From an uncultured Bacteroidales bacterium (GTDB taxonomy: Bacteria > Bacteroidota > Bacteroidia > Bacteroidales > Paludibacteraceae), in assembly GCA_902784585.1 (NCBI GenBank), contig CACZVM010000002.1:62001-126000 (forward strand): DNA of 64,000 nt, written 5' to 3'. Numbering within the stretch: the stretch's first letter is position 1; each line of letters starts with the position of its first letter. Below the pieces are notes generated by a model. That model was not told the DNA's origin, did no database searches, and saw nothing but the letters and a program-made list of their open reading frames with translations. Positions 52,736 through 62,487 of this stretch are shown piece after piece. Made by a program: the position numbers and the translations under genes.

Positions 52736-53984
52736 TTTCTTTACCTTGACAGAAACGATGGGTCAGCTGGCGATCATCGCCCAAATAGATATACCGCTCC
52801 AGACGATGCTGGATAGAATAGTTGTCGAAATTCAGATCACTATCATCCACCACCAGTGCGTCGAAGGCATAGCCTGGTTCGAAGGAGCCCACTTTTCCAA
52901 AGAAGGAGCCACCTGACTTGGTAGCCAGCCAGAACGCTTCGCTGAGCGAGAGGAAAGCCTCTTTATGTCCACCGTGTACCCATTTCATCTTCGACATCTG
53001 CAAAGTATAATGGATGACGCGGAAGATAGAGAAGCCGCTACCGCCGGACACATCTGAGCCCAAAGCCACCGGTATGCCGGCCGTCAGGAAACGGCGTATA
53101 GGTGCGATACCTGAACCGAGATTGCAGTTGCTAGTCGGACAGTGCACAGCAAACACATGGTTTTTGCGCATCAGTTCAAATTCCTCTCCGTCGGTATAGC
53201 AGCAGTGTGCCATCAGCGTAGGTGTCTGACCGAACATGTTATACCGCAGGTATGCATCGCCGTAGCATGTGGACTCGGGTTCCAGCTCTTTGACCCAAGC
53301 TATCTCGGACTGGTTCTCCGAGAGATGGGACTGAACGGGCAACTGATACTCATTCGCCAGTTTGCCCAGTGCCGTCATCATCGCCGGTGTACAGCTGGGC
53401 ACGAAACGCGGGGTGACGATGGCGGAAACAAGCGGCATATCCTTGGTATGCTCCATGACACGCTTGGTTCCTTCCACAGCTTCTTCGACAGTGTTGCTAA
53501 GGGTATCCGGTCCATTACGGTCCATACCTACGAGTCCCACCATACCACCCATACCGGCTTCGTTCAGCAGGTCTGCCAATAGGCAGGAAGCATCGGGGTG
53601 AATAGTAGCAAAGATAGCCGCACGCATCGTGCCAAGTTTCCAAAGGTCACGTACAAAACGGCGATACATCCGTTCTGCGTAATGGGTATCCTTGTACTTC
53701 GCCTCTTCCGGGAACGTATAGGTATTGAGCCACGGCAACAGTTCCATATCCATCGCGATGCCGAGATTGCGGTACTGCGGTGCATGTACGTGCAAGTCGT
53801 TCATCGCCGGCATCAGGAGTTGCTCACCGAAATCGACTACCGGTTCGTTGGCATACTTCTCAGGCAAGGTCCGGTAGGTGTCGACGATAATACCATCGTC
53901 ATCTACCACCACATAGCCGTGTTCTAAGATTTTGAATGCCTCCGGCGTGGGAGTGAATAAGATGTTCGCTTTGTAGATTTTCAT
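52716..53984 (-). CDS. guaD: guanine deaminase-like amidohydrolase
   Basis: 422-residue metal-dependent hydrolase. The metal ligands are in MPAMNDLHVHAPQ, SHLSENQSEIAWV and ALGSDVSGGSG; MLCCYTDG-like HCCYTDGEEF holds another. The combination of PQYRNLG after the HxH and GSDVSGGSG fits guanine deaminase (guanine to xanthine). Other members such as chlorohydrolases are less likely. It lies 2 bp after the GtrA-like gene. No other purine gene is near. Confidence 0.85.
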   Translation of the reverse strand: MKIYKANILFTPTPEAFKILEHGYVVVDDDGIIVDTYRTLPEKYANEPVVDFGEQLLMPAMNDLHVHAPQYRNLGIAMDMELLPWLNTYTFPEEAKYKDTHYAERMYRRFVRDLWKLGTMRAAIFATIHPDASCLLADLLNEAGMGGMVGLVGMDRNGPDTLSNTVEEAVEGTKRVMEHTKDMPLVSAIVTPRFVPSCTPAMMTALGKLANEYQLPVQSHLSENQSEIAWVKELEPESTCYGDAYLRYNMFGQTPTLMAHCCYTDGEEFELMRKNHVFAVHCPTSNCNLGSGIAPIRRFLTAGIPVALGSDVSGGSGFSIFRVIHYTLQMSKMKWVHGGHKEAFLSLSEAFWLATKSGGSFFGKVGSFEPGYAFDALVVDDSDLNFDNYSIQHRLERYIYLGDDRQLTHRFCQGKEIEAPAI

Positions 53985-53986
53985 GA

Positions 53987-54427
53987 TTATTTCGGATTTT
54001 GAGGTTCTTCTTTCTTACGGAAGAAAATGAGACAAATTAGGTAGTTGACACAGCCGGCCAGGAAGATGACAAAGAGGCTGATGAGGTCGTCACGCCAATT
54101 GGACAGGTGCGCCAACATGAAGGGCAGCAGGGCGAACTGGATGACGAGGTTGATCGAACGCGCCAAAAGGAATCCACCGGCGTTGGCCCACGAGGGGCGC
54201 GTACCAAAGGTGTACCAGTTGGAGAAGATATAATTGGGTATCATCTCCATGAAGAAACCGATGCCGAAGGCAATATAGTACGCGGTGACACCTTTCTCCG
54301 GGTAGCCCATAAAATGCAGGGCAGCCATGAAGAACCATGTCTGGACAAACGAGCCGGAGAAGCCTATTACCATGAAACGAACCGCGCTGCGGATCTTCTC
54401 CGGAAGATATGAAGTAGGTAGACGCAT
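53987..54427 (-). CDS. GtrA-like membrane protein
   Basis: 146 residues from the ATG at 54427. A longer in-frame start at 54481 would put translation inside a repeat element, so the shorter one is preferred. Four transmembrane segments (about residues 13-35, 45-66, 80-103, 115-137), with the GtrA pattern IRSAVRFMVIGFSGSF and NYIFSNWYTFG. GtrA proteins are flippases or partners of glycosyltransferases for lipid-linked sugars; the GT2 at 61519-62487 could be a partner, but that is inference. Confidence 0.8.
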   Translation of the reverse strand: MRLPTSYLPEKIRSAVRFMVIGFSGSFVQTWFFMAALHFMGYPEKGVTAYYIAFGIGFFMEMIPNYIFSNWYTFGTRPSWANAGGFLLARSINLVIQFALLPFMLAHLSNWRDDLISLFVIFLAGCVNYLICLIFFRKKEEPQNPK

Positions 54428-54430
54428 TTT

Positions 54431-54474
54431 TGTCTCGTTAATGTCTCGATAATGTCTCGTTAGTGTCTCGATAA
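54431..54474. repeat. four-unit 11-bp repeat element (TGTCTCGATAA)
   Basis: Units at 54431, 54442, 54453 and 54464: TGTCTCGTTAA, TGTCTCGATAA, TGTCTCGTTAG and TGTCTCGATAA. It lies in the gap between alaS and the GtrA-like gene. Confidence 0.88.
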
Positions 54475-54482
54475 AGTTCACC

Positions 54483-55094
54483 TTATTGGAGTGCCGCTAA
54501 CAGCTCCTCCATCGCAGCGGCAAGTCCGTTGACATCGCGGCCACCGGCTGTCGCCATCCACGGCTGACCACCGCCACCGCCTTGGATATGTTTGGCGGCA
54601 GACTTGATCATCGCGCCGGCGTTCTTGCCTTCATCGACAAGCGGTTGCGAGAGGAAGACGGCTATGGTCGGTTTTCCTTCCCATTGGGTAGCAGCTATCA
54701 CGGCAAACTTGACGTCCGTGAACTTGCCACGCAGCAGAGGCATGACACCACGAATCATCTCGGGGTTATGATCGCCTTGCAAGCGAACGAGTTTAATATC
54801 ACCAAAGTCTTCCGCTGATGCGATGATACGATCACGGAACATCTCAATTTTTTCCGCCACGTACCGATCAATACGTTTTTTCAAATCGGTATTTTCCTCT
54901 ATCTGCTTCAGGATTGCGCCCTCCAAATCAGGAGCGTTATGGAATATATCCCGCAGATGGTTGAGAATATCTTGCATACCATAGTATAGTTGGTCAGCTT
55001 TTGCGCTAGTGACAGCCTCAATACGACGAACTCCGGCCGCAATGCTGGTTTCCATGATAATACGTACAGAACCGATACGTCCTGTTGAAGACAC
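54483..55094 (-). pseudogene. alaS: alaS, 3' part after frameshift
   Basis: This frame holds the last part of alanyl-tRNA synthetase. In frame with the break it reads [17 protein letters not shown] and continues [20 protein letters not shown] (end of the editing domain) and the C-Ala domain with the glycine-rich IQGGGGGQPWMATAGG motif to the normal C-terminus. It is one gene with 54908-57058, separated by the frameshift at about 55090-55099. Taken alone it lacks a plausible start. Confidence 0.85.
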
Positions 55095-57058
55095 ACTCCG
55101 TATTTCTCGCCAAACAACGCCATCGCACCCATCGCTTTGGCTTCGGCAATCGGCGTATGACGACTCTCCTCAAGACGGATATCCTGACGGATGAGTTGGT
55201 TAGCCAACATCTCCACCTTACGGAGTTCCTCCGGCGTTACTTTCTGGAAATGCGAGAAGTCGAAACGCAGGCTCTCAGGTGTCACCAGACTACCCTTCTG
55301 CTCGACATGTTTGCCCAACACTTCGCGCAGAGCGTAGTGCAGGATATGCGTCGCAGAGTGGTTGCAAGCGATCGCTTGACGGCGCTCCGCATCAACTTTA
55401 GCTATCAGCTTTGAGCCGTCAGCCGTCAGTTCTTGCGGTAACTCAGTCATAATGTGAACCGGAAGTCCGTTCTCACGTTTAGTATCTATAATCTGATAGC
55501 TGACTGCTGAATTCTGAAGGTATAATGTACCGGTATCGCCGACCTCGCCACCCATCTCGGCATAGAAAGGCGTCTTGTCCAGCACCACTTGGTAGAACGA
55601 CTTGCCTTTCTGGCTCACCTGGCGGTAGCGCAGAATGCGGCATTCCACATTCAGCTCATCGTAGCCGACAAACTCCGTCTCACCTTCGGCGAGTACTGTC
55701 CAGTCACCAAGGTCCTGTTTGTTAGCCTCGCGGCCCATGGATTTCTGGTGCTCAAGGGCTTTGTTATATTCCTCCTCGTTGGTGGCAAAGCCGTTTTCGC
55801 GGAGAATGAGTTCGGTGAGGTCCAACGGAAAACCATAGGTATCCTTGAGGGTGAACACATCCACACCGCTAATCTCGGTCTTGCCAGCTTTGCGCGCCTC
55901 GTCCATGAGTTTGTCGAGCAGACCAATACCTTTGTCGAGCGTGCGGAGGAAAGCTTCCTCTTCGGACTTGATGACCGGCGTAATCTGCGCCTGCTGTTTC
56001 ACCAGCTCAGGATACGCCTCGCCGAGATCTTCGATGAGTTGCGGAACGAGCTGGAAGAGGAATGCGCTACGCATACCAAGGAAGGTATAACCATAACGCA
56101 CGGCGCGGCGGAGAATACGACGGATGACATAGCCGGCTTTCTCGTTGGAGGGCAACTGTCCGTCCGTGATAGCAAACGCGATGGTACGTATATGATCGGC
56201 GATGACGCGCATAGCGACATCGGTCTTCTCGTCCTTGCCGTACTCGCAGCCACAGATGGCACCTATCTTCTTCAGCATCGGCTGGAACACATCGGTATCG
56301 TAGTTGGAAGTCTTGCCTTGGATCGTACGCACGAGACGCTCGAAGCCCATACCGGTATCGATGACCTTCTTCGCCAGCGGTTCGAGACTACCGTCCGCCT
56401 TGCGGTTGTACTGCATGAAGACGATGTTCCAAATCTCGATCACCTGCGGATGATCTTTGTTGACGAGTTCGCGTCCGGACACTTTGGCGCGCTCCTCTGC
56501 GGGACGGCTGTCCACATGGATCTCCGAACAGGGACCACAGGGACCAGTGTCACCCATCTCCCAGAAGTTATCATGCTTGTTGCCATTAATGATATGATCG
56601 GCGGGCAGATGTTTGGCCCAGATAGACGCAGCCTCGTCGTCACGCGACAGGCCTTCTTCGGGTGAACCCTCGAAGACAGTGGCATAGAGATTAGCAGGAT
56701 CGATCTTGAGCACATCCACGATATACTCCCAGGCGAAGTCGATGGCTTCTTTCTTGAAGTAGTCGCCGAACGACCAGTTGCCCAGCATCTCGAACATCGT
56801 GTGATGGTAGGTGTCGTGACCTACTTCCTCCAGATCGTTATGTTTGCCGCTGACACGGAGACACTTCTGGCTGTCTGCCACGCGCGGATATTTGATGGGG
56901 TCGTTGCCGAGGATGATGCCCTTCCACGGGTTCATACCGGCGTTGGTGAACATCAGAGTAGGATCATCTTTGATGACCATCGGTGCAGAAGGAACGACTT
57001 GGTGTCCCTTCGACGCCATGAAATCCAAAAAGGATTGACGAATTTCTTTACTTGTCAT
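54908..57058 (-). pseudogene. alaS: alaS, 5' part, alanyl-tRNA synthetase
   Basis: Charges tRNA-Ala. From the ATG at 57058 ([14 protein letters not shown]) this frame covers the class II catalytic domain ([21 protein letters not shown]), the tRNA-binding part and most of the editing domain with the zinc motif HSATHILHY. After [11 protein letters not shown] the frame is lost, and about 60 missing bases would encode the stretch with the CGGTH zinc motif found in this place in other AlaRS. alaS is essential, so a sequencing or assembly error or programmed bypass has to be considered. The start overlaps pdxA by 11 bp. Repeat-derived segments are near 55388-55530 ([20 protein letters not shown]). 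Confidence 0.88.
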
Positions 57059-58178
57059 TATCGTTGTTTGTGTTATTATCAAATCGGTTGCCACCTGTAG
57101 TGGTCTTGAAGTCGATGAACTCGCGGCGCGGACGTCCCTCTCGATCTTCGCGAACGATGAAGGGCAGCGGGTCGCGACGCAACTCATCGTACTCGGTGCG
57201 TGCACGGAGCACGTCGATAGCCATATAGATGGCATTGCGCATACTGGATGGGTCGGCCTGGTTCTTGCCGGCTATGTCGTATCCGGTGCCATGGTCGGGC
57301 GATGTACGGATGATGGATAGACCTGCCGTATAGTTGACACCACTCATATCGAGCGTCTTGAAGGGCGCCAGTCCCTGGTCGTGATACATCGCCAGCACCG
57401 CATCAAACTGCGAGAAGCGTCCGGCACCAAAGAAGCCGTCGGAGGCATAGGGGCCGAAGGTCCACAAGCCCTGCTCGCGTGCTTTCTCGATGGCAGGTGC
57501 GATGATCTGCTGTTCCTCCTTGCCCAGCAGGCCTGCGTCGCCGGCGTGGGGATTGAGTGCCAGTACGGCGATGCGGGGTTTCTCGAGTCCGAAATCGCGC
57601 TTGAGCGAGCGGTTGAGCAAGTCCAGTTTCTGCAGGATACGCTCTTCGGTGATCTGCGCAGGGATGTCGGCGATCGCCACATGGTTGCATACCAGTGCCA
57701 CACGCAGATTGCCGCTGCAAAGCATCATCAGCGAGCCTCCATTAGCATCAGCGTCATTAAAAGATTTTTCCAGCCACTCAGTATGTCCACCCTGCAGTGC
57801 CTCCTTGTTGATAGGAGCAGTCACGAGCGCGTGCACCTTGCCAGCCTTCAGGTCGCGGCAGGCACGTTCGAGCGATGCCTTGGCTGCTTTGTTAGCCGCC
57901 TCGGTAGCTACGCCGAACTGCACGGGCAGATCGTCGGTATAGCAGGTGATGAGGTTCAAACGTCCATCCTTGGCCTGCGCAGCATCGTCGATCATATTCC
58001 ACGTGATGTTGTGATACTCTTCGCTTAGTGTCTGTATGTGCTGTCGGGCTACCGCGGCATTGCCGTAGATAACGGGGCGGCAAATCTCGAACATATAGCC
58101 CGTGAGCAAGGATTTGATGATCACCTCGTAGCCTACTCCGTTGGTATCACCCGTCGTTATTGCAAGTATAGGTTTCAT
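57048..58178 (-). CDS. pdxA: 4-hydroxythreonine-4-phosphate dehydrogenase
   Basis: Pyridoxal phosphate pathway; NAD-dependent oxidation with decarboxylation, giving 3-amino-2-oxopropyl phosphate. 376 residues. The start [19 protein letters not shown] and the metal/substrate motifs [15 protein letters not shown] and [15 protein letters not shown] are diagnostic. The C-terminal 20 residues are Thr/Asn/Asp-rich low complexity. The preceding 44-bp gap consists of CAGCTTT/ATTCAG repeats. Confidence 0.95.
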   Translation of the reverse strand: MKPILAITTGDTNGVGYEVIIKSLLTGYMFEICRPVIYGNAAVARQHIQTLSEEYHNITWNMIDDAAQAKDGRLNLITCYTDDLPVQFGVATEAANKAAKASLERACRDLKAGKVHALVTAPINKEALQGGHTEWLEKSFNDADANGGSLMMLCSGNLRVALVCNHVAIADIPAQITEERILQKLDLLNRSLKRDFGLEKPRIAVLALNPHAGDAGLLGKEEQQIIAPAIEKAREQGLWTFGPYASDGFFGAGRFSQFDAVLAMYHDQGLAPFKTLDMSGVNYTAGLSIIRTSPDHGTGYDIAGKNQADPSSMRNAIYMAIDVLRARTEYDELRRDPLPFIVREDREGRPRREFIDFKTTTGGNRFDNNTNNDNDK

Positions 58179-58221
58179 AAAAGTATTCAGCTTTCAGCTT
58201 TCAGTATTCAGTATTCAGCTT

Positions 58222-58734
58222 TCAGAATTTTTCGTAATGTACTTTGTCGTAAAGCAATTTATCGAAGTCGTAGGGTTTGCGCTCCTCGTCTTTGTAGCCG
58301 AGGGTAATGACGCAGATGACGGTCAAGTCGTCAGGCACGCCTGTCAACTGCTTGATCATGCTCTCCGCCTCATCTCTTCCCTCAATATGGCACCAGCACG
58401 CACCTAATCCCTGCTCTTCAGCAGCCAACAGCATATGTTCCGCCGCTATAGCACCGTCGAAGAGTGCCGTAGCCGATTTGCGAGTATCCACCGCCACTAC
58501 GATTGCCGCCATCGCGGTCTCTAACATACCTGCTCCGTACTCTTTGCAGGGAGCCATCGCGCGGATGGTGGCTATGTCACGTACCACGACAAACTCCCAT
58601 GGGTTGAGCCGTTTGCCGGAGGGCGCCATCAGCGCACAACGCAACAGATAGTCGATTTTCTCCTGCTCTACCGGCTGCGCCGTGTACCTGCGTACAGAGC
58701 GTCTATGACGACATAAATCAATGAATGATTGCAT
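58222..58734 (-). CDS. nitroreductase-family flavoprotein
   Basis: 170 residues from the ATG at 58734. The frame continues upstream to 58803 but that part consists of a duplicated 24-bp leader unit. FMN-binding marks are RHRRSVRRYTAQPVE at the N-terminus, RCALMAPSGKRLNPWEFVVV and the late GLGACWCHIEGRDEAE. Members reduce nitro compounds, quinones or flavins with NAD(P)H; the physiological substrate is unknown. First gene of the minus-strand run pdxA-alaS-gtrA-guaD-lplA. Confidence 0.85.
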   Translation of the reverse strand: MQSFIDLCRHRRSVRRYTAQPVEQEKIDYLLRCALMAPSGKRLNPWEFVVVRDIATIRAMAPCKEYGAGMLETAMAAIVVAVDTRKSATALFDGAIAAEHMLLAAEEQGLGACWCHIEGRDEAESMIKQLTGVPDDLTVICVITLGYKDEERKPYDFDKLLYDKVHYEKF

Positions 58735-58741
58735 AGTATTC

Positions 58742-58789
58742 TTATCCTTCGGAACGATTGTCTCCTTATCCTTTGGAACAATTGTCTCC
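58742..58789 (-). repeat. duplicated 24-bp leader element
   Basis: Two copies (58742-58765 and 58766-58789) differing in two bases; on the minus strand each contains GAGACAAT[CT]GTTCC[GA]AAGGATAAG. They lie in the leader of the nitroreductase gene. A related AAACGATTGTTTTGCAAAAC is found in the leader of the GT2 gene (62490-62515). Confidence 0.8.
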
Positions 58790-58800
58790 AAATTATCGCG

Positions 58801-58831
58801 CAAAATTACTACAATTTTTTGGAATATACAA
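58801..58831 (-). promoter_or_regulatory. promoter of the nitroreductase operon
   Basis: Minus strand CTTG with TTG at 58829-58831, 20 bp, TAATTTTG (58801-58808). Divergent from and close to the PagL-like promoter. Confidence 0.65.
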
Positions 58832-58856
58832 GTTTTTCAGAAAAATTATGCAAATA

Positions 58857-58888
58857 TTTGCATATATGCAAAATTATTGGTATTTTTG
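58857..58888 (+). promoter_or_regulatory. promoter of the PagL-like gene
   Basis: TTTG (58857-58860), 20 bp, TATTTTTG (58881-58888). Only 8 nt lie between the -7 element and the ATG at 58897, so the leader is a few nt at most. Confidence 0.8.
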
Positions 58889-58896
58889 CAGCCAAT

Positions 58897-60207
58897 ATGA
58901 GAAAAATCGTTGCATGCATATGCCTGATGGCCTGTCTGCAGGCTTGGGCTCTCCCCCATTATGAGTTAGCGTATCGTCTGAGCGGAATGGGCGGTATGAT
59001 CATGGAAGACGGCAAAGTAGATCCGTTCATCAAACGGCCCATACTGGGCGGTCAGTTTGCTGTGGAGTTTCTGCCAACTGGCCGTTGGCACTGTCTGGAG
59101 CAGTGGAACAATGCCTCTATCGGCGTGGGAGTCAGCTATCTGAACCTGGGCAACGAAGCCAAGTTGGGGTCAGCTTTTGCCGCCTACGGCTATATGAACC
59201 AGCCTTTCTATAACGGTACACATTTCCGTATCGGTGTGCGTCCAACGGTAGGTCTGGCGGCCGTGACAAAGCGCTACAGCAACACCTACGAGGGTACGAC
59301 GCCCTACAAGGACCATGAAGGTGCCAACTGGTCGATCGGTAGTATACTGAACGCCTATCTGGCGATGGAACTGTATATGGATTTTCCGATTAAGGACGGC
59401 TGGGAGATCACGCTGAACGGCGGATGGCATCATATCAGTAACGGTAGTTTTATGCACCCGAACGCAGGTTATAACATGTTTGCCGGCGCGCTGGGAGTGA
59501 GATACCAACCTAATGTACAAAGGGACAATGCACAAGGGACGAAGGAAAAGCCAAAGCGCCGGATGACGACGAAGGAGCTGCACGAAGAAGTGGAGAAGCC
59601 CTGGGCAGTGGAGATCAGTGCCACCGGTGGCGCAAAGCAGAACTACTACGCCGACAACCAGAACGGTCAGCGCTTCTTCGGCGTGGCTACGCTCAAAGCC
59701 GCCGCTTACTGGGTGCCGGTGAGTATCTTCCGTCTCGGTGCGGGCGTGGATGCGTTCTACGACGGTTATTATGGCGCTGTGAATGACGAGTACGCGGCAG
59801 AGAACCCCGGTGCGCCGGTGACCTATTTCGGCAAGACCTACCTACGTACGAGTGATGTGAAGAACTGCTTCCGCGTGGGTCTGAGTATCCAGCCGGAGTT
59901 CATCATCGGCCGTCTCACCGCAGGTATCCACGTGGGATTCTATCTCTTCGACCCCGTCAAGAACTTAGAGCCGTATGACCAATCAGGAAAAGATCCGAAT
60001 GCGTTGCACCCGGGTGATGAGCCTTTCAACCGCGGCATTTTCTATGGGTATGATTTCACGAAAGCGAGCAATTATCAGGACGGGTGGTGCTATATGCAGT
60101 TTGTGCTCAAGTATCATGTACTTGATCACCTGTTCGTACAATTAGGACTGAAGACGCACGGCGTGCGCGCAGAATTCATCGACGCCGGTATAGGCGTAGC
60201 CTTTTGA
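58897..60207 (+). CDS. PagL-like lipid A deacylase (acyloxyacyl hydrolase family)
   Basis: 436 residues from the ATG at 58897; frames further upstream cross the promoter. Signal peptide MRKIVACICLMACLQAWA. The N-terminal half is a PagL-type 8-strand barrel with the catalytic motif WHHISNGSFMHPNAGYN. After a low-complexity linker (residues about 205-235, with QRDNAQGTKEKPKRR) comes a second barrel-like half, ending THGVRAEFIDAGIGVAF, which resembles the first half without the His-Ser pair. Enterobacterial PagL is about 185 residues, so this is a double-length form. It would remove an acyl chain from lipid A in the outer membrane. Confidence 0.78.
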   Translation: MRKIVACICLMACLQAWALPHYELAYRLSGMGGMIMEDGKVDPFIKRPILGGQFAVEFLPTGRWHCLEQWNNASIGVGVSYLNLGNEAKLGSAFAAYGYMNQPFYNGTHFRIGVRPTVGLAAVTKRYSNTYEGTTPYKDHEGANWSIGSILNAYLAMELYMDFPIKDGWEITLNGGWHHISNGSFMHPNAGYNMFAGALGVRYQPNVQRDNAQGTKEKPKRRMTTKELHEEVEKPWAVEISATGGAKQNYYADNQNGQRFFGVATLKAAAYWVPVSIFRLGAGVDAFYDGYYGAVNDEYAAENPGAPVTYFGKTYLRTSDVKNCFRVGLSIQPEFIIGRLTAGIHVGFYLFDPVKNLEPYDQSGKDPNALHPGDEPFNRGIFYGYDFTKASNYQDGWCYMQFVLKYHVLDHLFVQLGLKTHGVRAEFIDAGIGVAF

Positions 60208-60255
60208 AAGATGAAAAAAGAAAGATGAAAGGGCAAAGGATGTTCCTATCAACTT

Positions 60256-61467
60256 TCATTTTGCGAGCAGCTGATCTTCGATCAGATAGACTTGCTCGAC
60301 GGGAACGCCCTGATCGACCAGTTGATTACGGTCGGGTCGGAAGAGAGTGAAGAACTCCTTGGCACTCTTGCACATCTGACGTGCCTGCCGATAGTTCTCG
60401 AAGGCCATCATCCTGTCGCCGCGCAGCAGCAGACAGTGGCCATAGTTGATATAATCGATGGCGGTTGCTTTGCCGCTTCGCAGCTTCTTGACGAGCCACT
60501 GTTCAGCCTCGTTGCTGTTGTTCCAGAACATATCCATCTTACCCACCGACAGATAGGCATAGGCTATCATCCTTTGCCGTTCGGGATCATCACCCACCAG
60601 CACATCATATATCCACGTCTCGGGAAGTATCTGTATGAGGCCGGAGATATACTCGGTCTCCGACCCTGGCATCCACGACGATACCACAGAAATGTCTGAC
60701 TGAGAGGATGCATCCAACAAGTTACGCAGTTCTTCGGGCAGATCCTCCAGCGTCATCTCCTGCTTGGCCAACATATCCCGCAGGCTCATCTTGACGGAGC
60801 GAATAATCGCCCCGAGTGTGACGAACGCCTCTTCGCTATCGCCAACCGCCTCCATAAATGCTTTCTGGATGTCGGGGAAGAAATCGATACGTACATCATA
60901 ATGGATGAGCAGCAGCATCACATTAGCCAGGCACTGCTCGCCCACCACATGATTGGCGGCGTTGATGCCATCGATGAGGGCAAGGAAGACGCGCTCGTTG
61001 AAACACTCGCGCAGATTGCGTGCCATGGAGGCAACAGCCATCAGTGCGATGGACGATTGACTCTCGTCGTTGAGTACCGCGCTGAGCCACTCGAAGTCGC
61101 TGTCGCGGAAACGGATACAAGAAGAAAAATAACGCACGACGGACTGCGGGTTGTCGCCGTTGAAACCGTGCATCTCAGGCGATAGGCCGCGATGGAGTCG
61201 CAGCGAGGCATAGACCGAGTCGGCCAAACGATAGGTGGCGCCGGTCAAGCGGTTGAGTTTGTCCTCGCGCTCCTCATCTTCGCTGGTCAGCCAGTCGCGG
61301 AAGAGCTCTTCATAGTCGTGCTGAATGGACTGGAAAGCATCCTCGCAGTCGGCGTTCTCGCCCAACTCGTTCATCCAAGGACGGATGATCGTAAGCGCGT
61401 GCCTGATCATGCGCTCGCCTAACGCACGTTCTACCGTGTTTATCTGTTCCTCCAGAGTTTGGGCCAT
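60256..61467 (-). CDS. helical TPR-like protein of unknown function
   Basis: 403 residues, no signal peptide. Mostly alpha-helical and acidic with short repeats: LGERMIRHALTIIRPWMNEL at the start, then HEAT/TPR-like helices (ANVMLLLIHYDVRIDF, LGAIIRSVKMSLRDML) and a clear TPR-like pair near the end (DYINYGHCLLLRGDRMMAFE). No catalytic site is evident; likely a cytoplasmic adaptor. It follows the GT2 gene by 51 bp and converges with the PagL-like gene. A family is not recognised. Confidence 0.75.
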   Translation of the reverse strand: MAQTLEEQINTVERALGERMIRHALTIIRPWMNELGENADCEDAFQSIQHDYEELFRDWLTSEDEEREDKLNRLTGATYRLADSVYASLRLHRGLSPEMHGFNGDNPQSVVRYFSSCIRFRDSDFEWLSAVLNDESQSSIALMAVASMARNLRECFNERVFLALIDGINAANHVVGEQCLANVMLLLIHYDVRIDFFPDIQKAFMEAVGDSEEAFVTLGAIIRSVKMSLRDMLAKQEMTLEDLPEELRNLLDASSQSDISVVSSWMPGSETEYISGLIQILPETWIYDVLVGDDPERQRMIAYAYLSVGKMDMFWNNSNEAEQWLVKKLRSGKATAIDYINYGHCLLLRGDRMMAFENYRQARQMCKSAKEFFTLFRPDRNQLVDQGVPVEQVYLIEDQLLAK

Positions 61468-61518
61468 AGGATAGCTATCAGTTTTCAGCCTTCAGAATTC
61501 AGCCTTCGTACTTCCCCT

Positions 61519-62487
61519 TTAGATTTCCTTCTTAATGAGGTAGTCGTTGCGAGAGGGACTGTTGCGGATAACCAGTTCGGCCAGGAAGCCGGCGAGGAAG
61601 AGCATGCAGCCCAGGATCATCATCAGGATAGCAATATGGAAATACGGGTTGACGCCTACGAGCATCGCCGGCACATGGTTAGACAGCGCATAAAGCTTCA
61701 TGCCGCCAACCACCAGCACTGCCACAAATCCGATGAAGAACATCAGACTGCCCACAAAGCCGAAGAAATGCATCGGCTGCTTGCCGAACTTGTTGAGGAA
61801 CCAGAGGGTCATCAGGTCCAGATAGCCGTTGACGAAGCGGTTGAGGCCGAACTTAGAGACACCGAACTCGCGCTTGCGGTGCTGCACCACTTTCTCGCCA
61901 ATCTTCGTAAAACCGGCGTTCTTGGCAAGGAAGGGGATATAACGGTGCATCTCAGAGAACACTTCGATATTCTTCACCACCTCGTTGCGATAAGCCTTGA
62001 GCCCGCAGTTCATGTCGTGGAGCTTGATGCCCGTCACGCGGCGTGCTGTGGCGTTGAAGAGCTTCGAGGGCAGATTTTTGGTCAGCGCGTTGTCGTAGCG
62101 TTTCTGCTTCCATCCGCTGACGAGGTCGAAGCCGTCCTCAGTGATCATGCGATAGAGTTCGGGAATCTCGTCGGGCGAGTCCTGCAGGTCGGCATCCATA
62201 GTGATGACCACGTCGCCCTGCGCAGCCTTGAAGCCGCAGTAGAGGGCCGCCGACTTACCGTAGTTGCGACGGAAACAAATGCCGCGTACAACGCCTTCTT
62301 CCTTCTTCTTTTCACTTTCTGCCTTCAGCCCCTCTATGACTTGCCACGACTCATCCGTGGAGCCATCGTTGACAAAGATGACCTCATAGGAGAACTTGTT
62401 CTCCTTCATCACACGTGCGATCCACTCATAGAGCTTCGGCAGCGACTCCGCCTCGTTGAACAGAGGCACTATAATCGAAATATCCAT
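61519..62487 (-). CDS. GT2 glycosyltransferase, ArnC/GtrB-type
   Basis: 322 residues from the ATG at 62487; the longer frame to 62547 is repeat-like leader. GT-A domain with ISIIVPLFNEAESLPKLYEW, VNDGSTDESW and MDADLQDSPDEI (DxD), and then two C-terminal transmembrane segments (about residues 230-255 and 265-290). This is the layout of polyprenyl-phosphate sugar transferases such as ArnC, GtrB or dolichol-phosphate mannose synthase. It makes lipid-linked sugars at the inner membrane. The GtrA-like protein at 53987-54427 could be the matching flippase. Confidence 0.88.
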   Translation of the reverse strand: MDISIIVPLFNEAESLPKLYEWIARVMKENKFSYEVIFVNDGSTDESWQVIEGLKAESEKKKEEGVVRGICFRRNYGKSAALYCGFKAAQGDVVITMDADLQDSPDEIPELYRMITEDGFDLVSGWKQKRYDNALTKNLPSKLFNATARRVTGIKLHDMNCGLKAYRNEVVKNIEVFSEMHRYIPFLAKNAGFTKIGEKVVQHRKREFGVSKFGLNRFVNGYLDLMTLWFLNKFGKQPMHFFGFVGSLMFFIGFVAVLVVGGMKLYALSNHVPAMLVGVNPYFHIAILMMILGCMLFLAGFLAELVIRNSPSRNDYLIKKEI

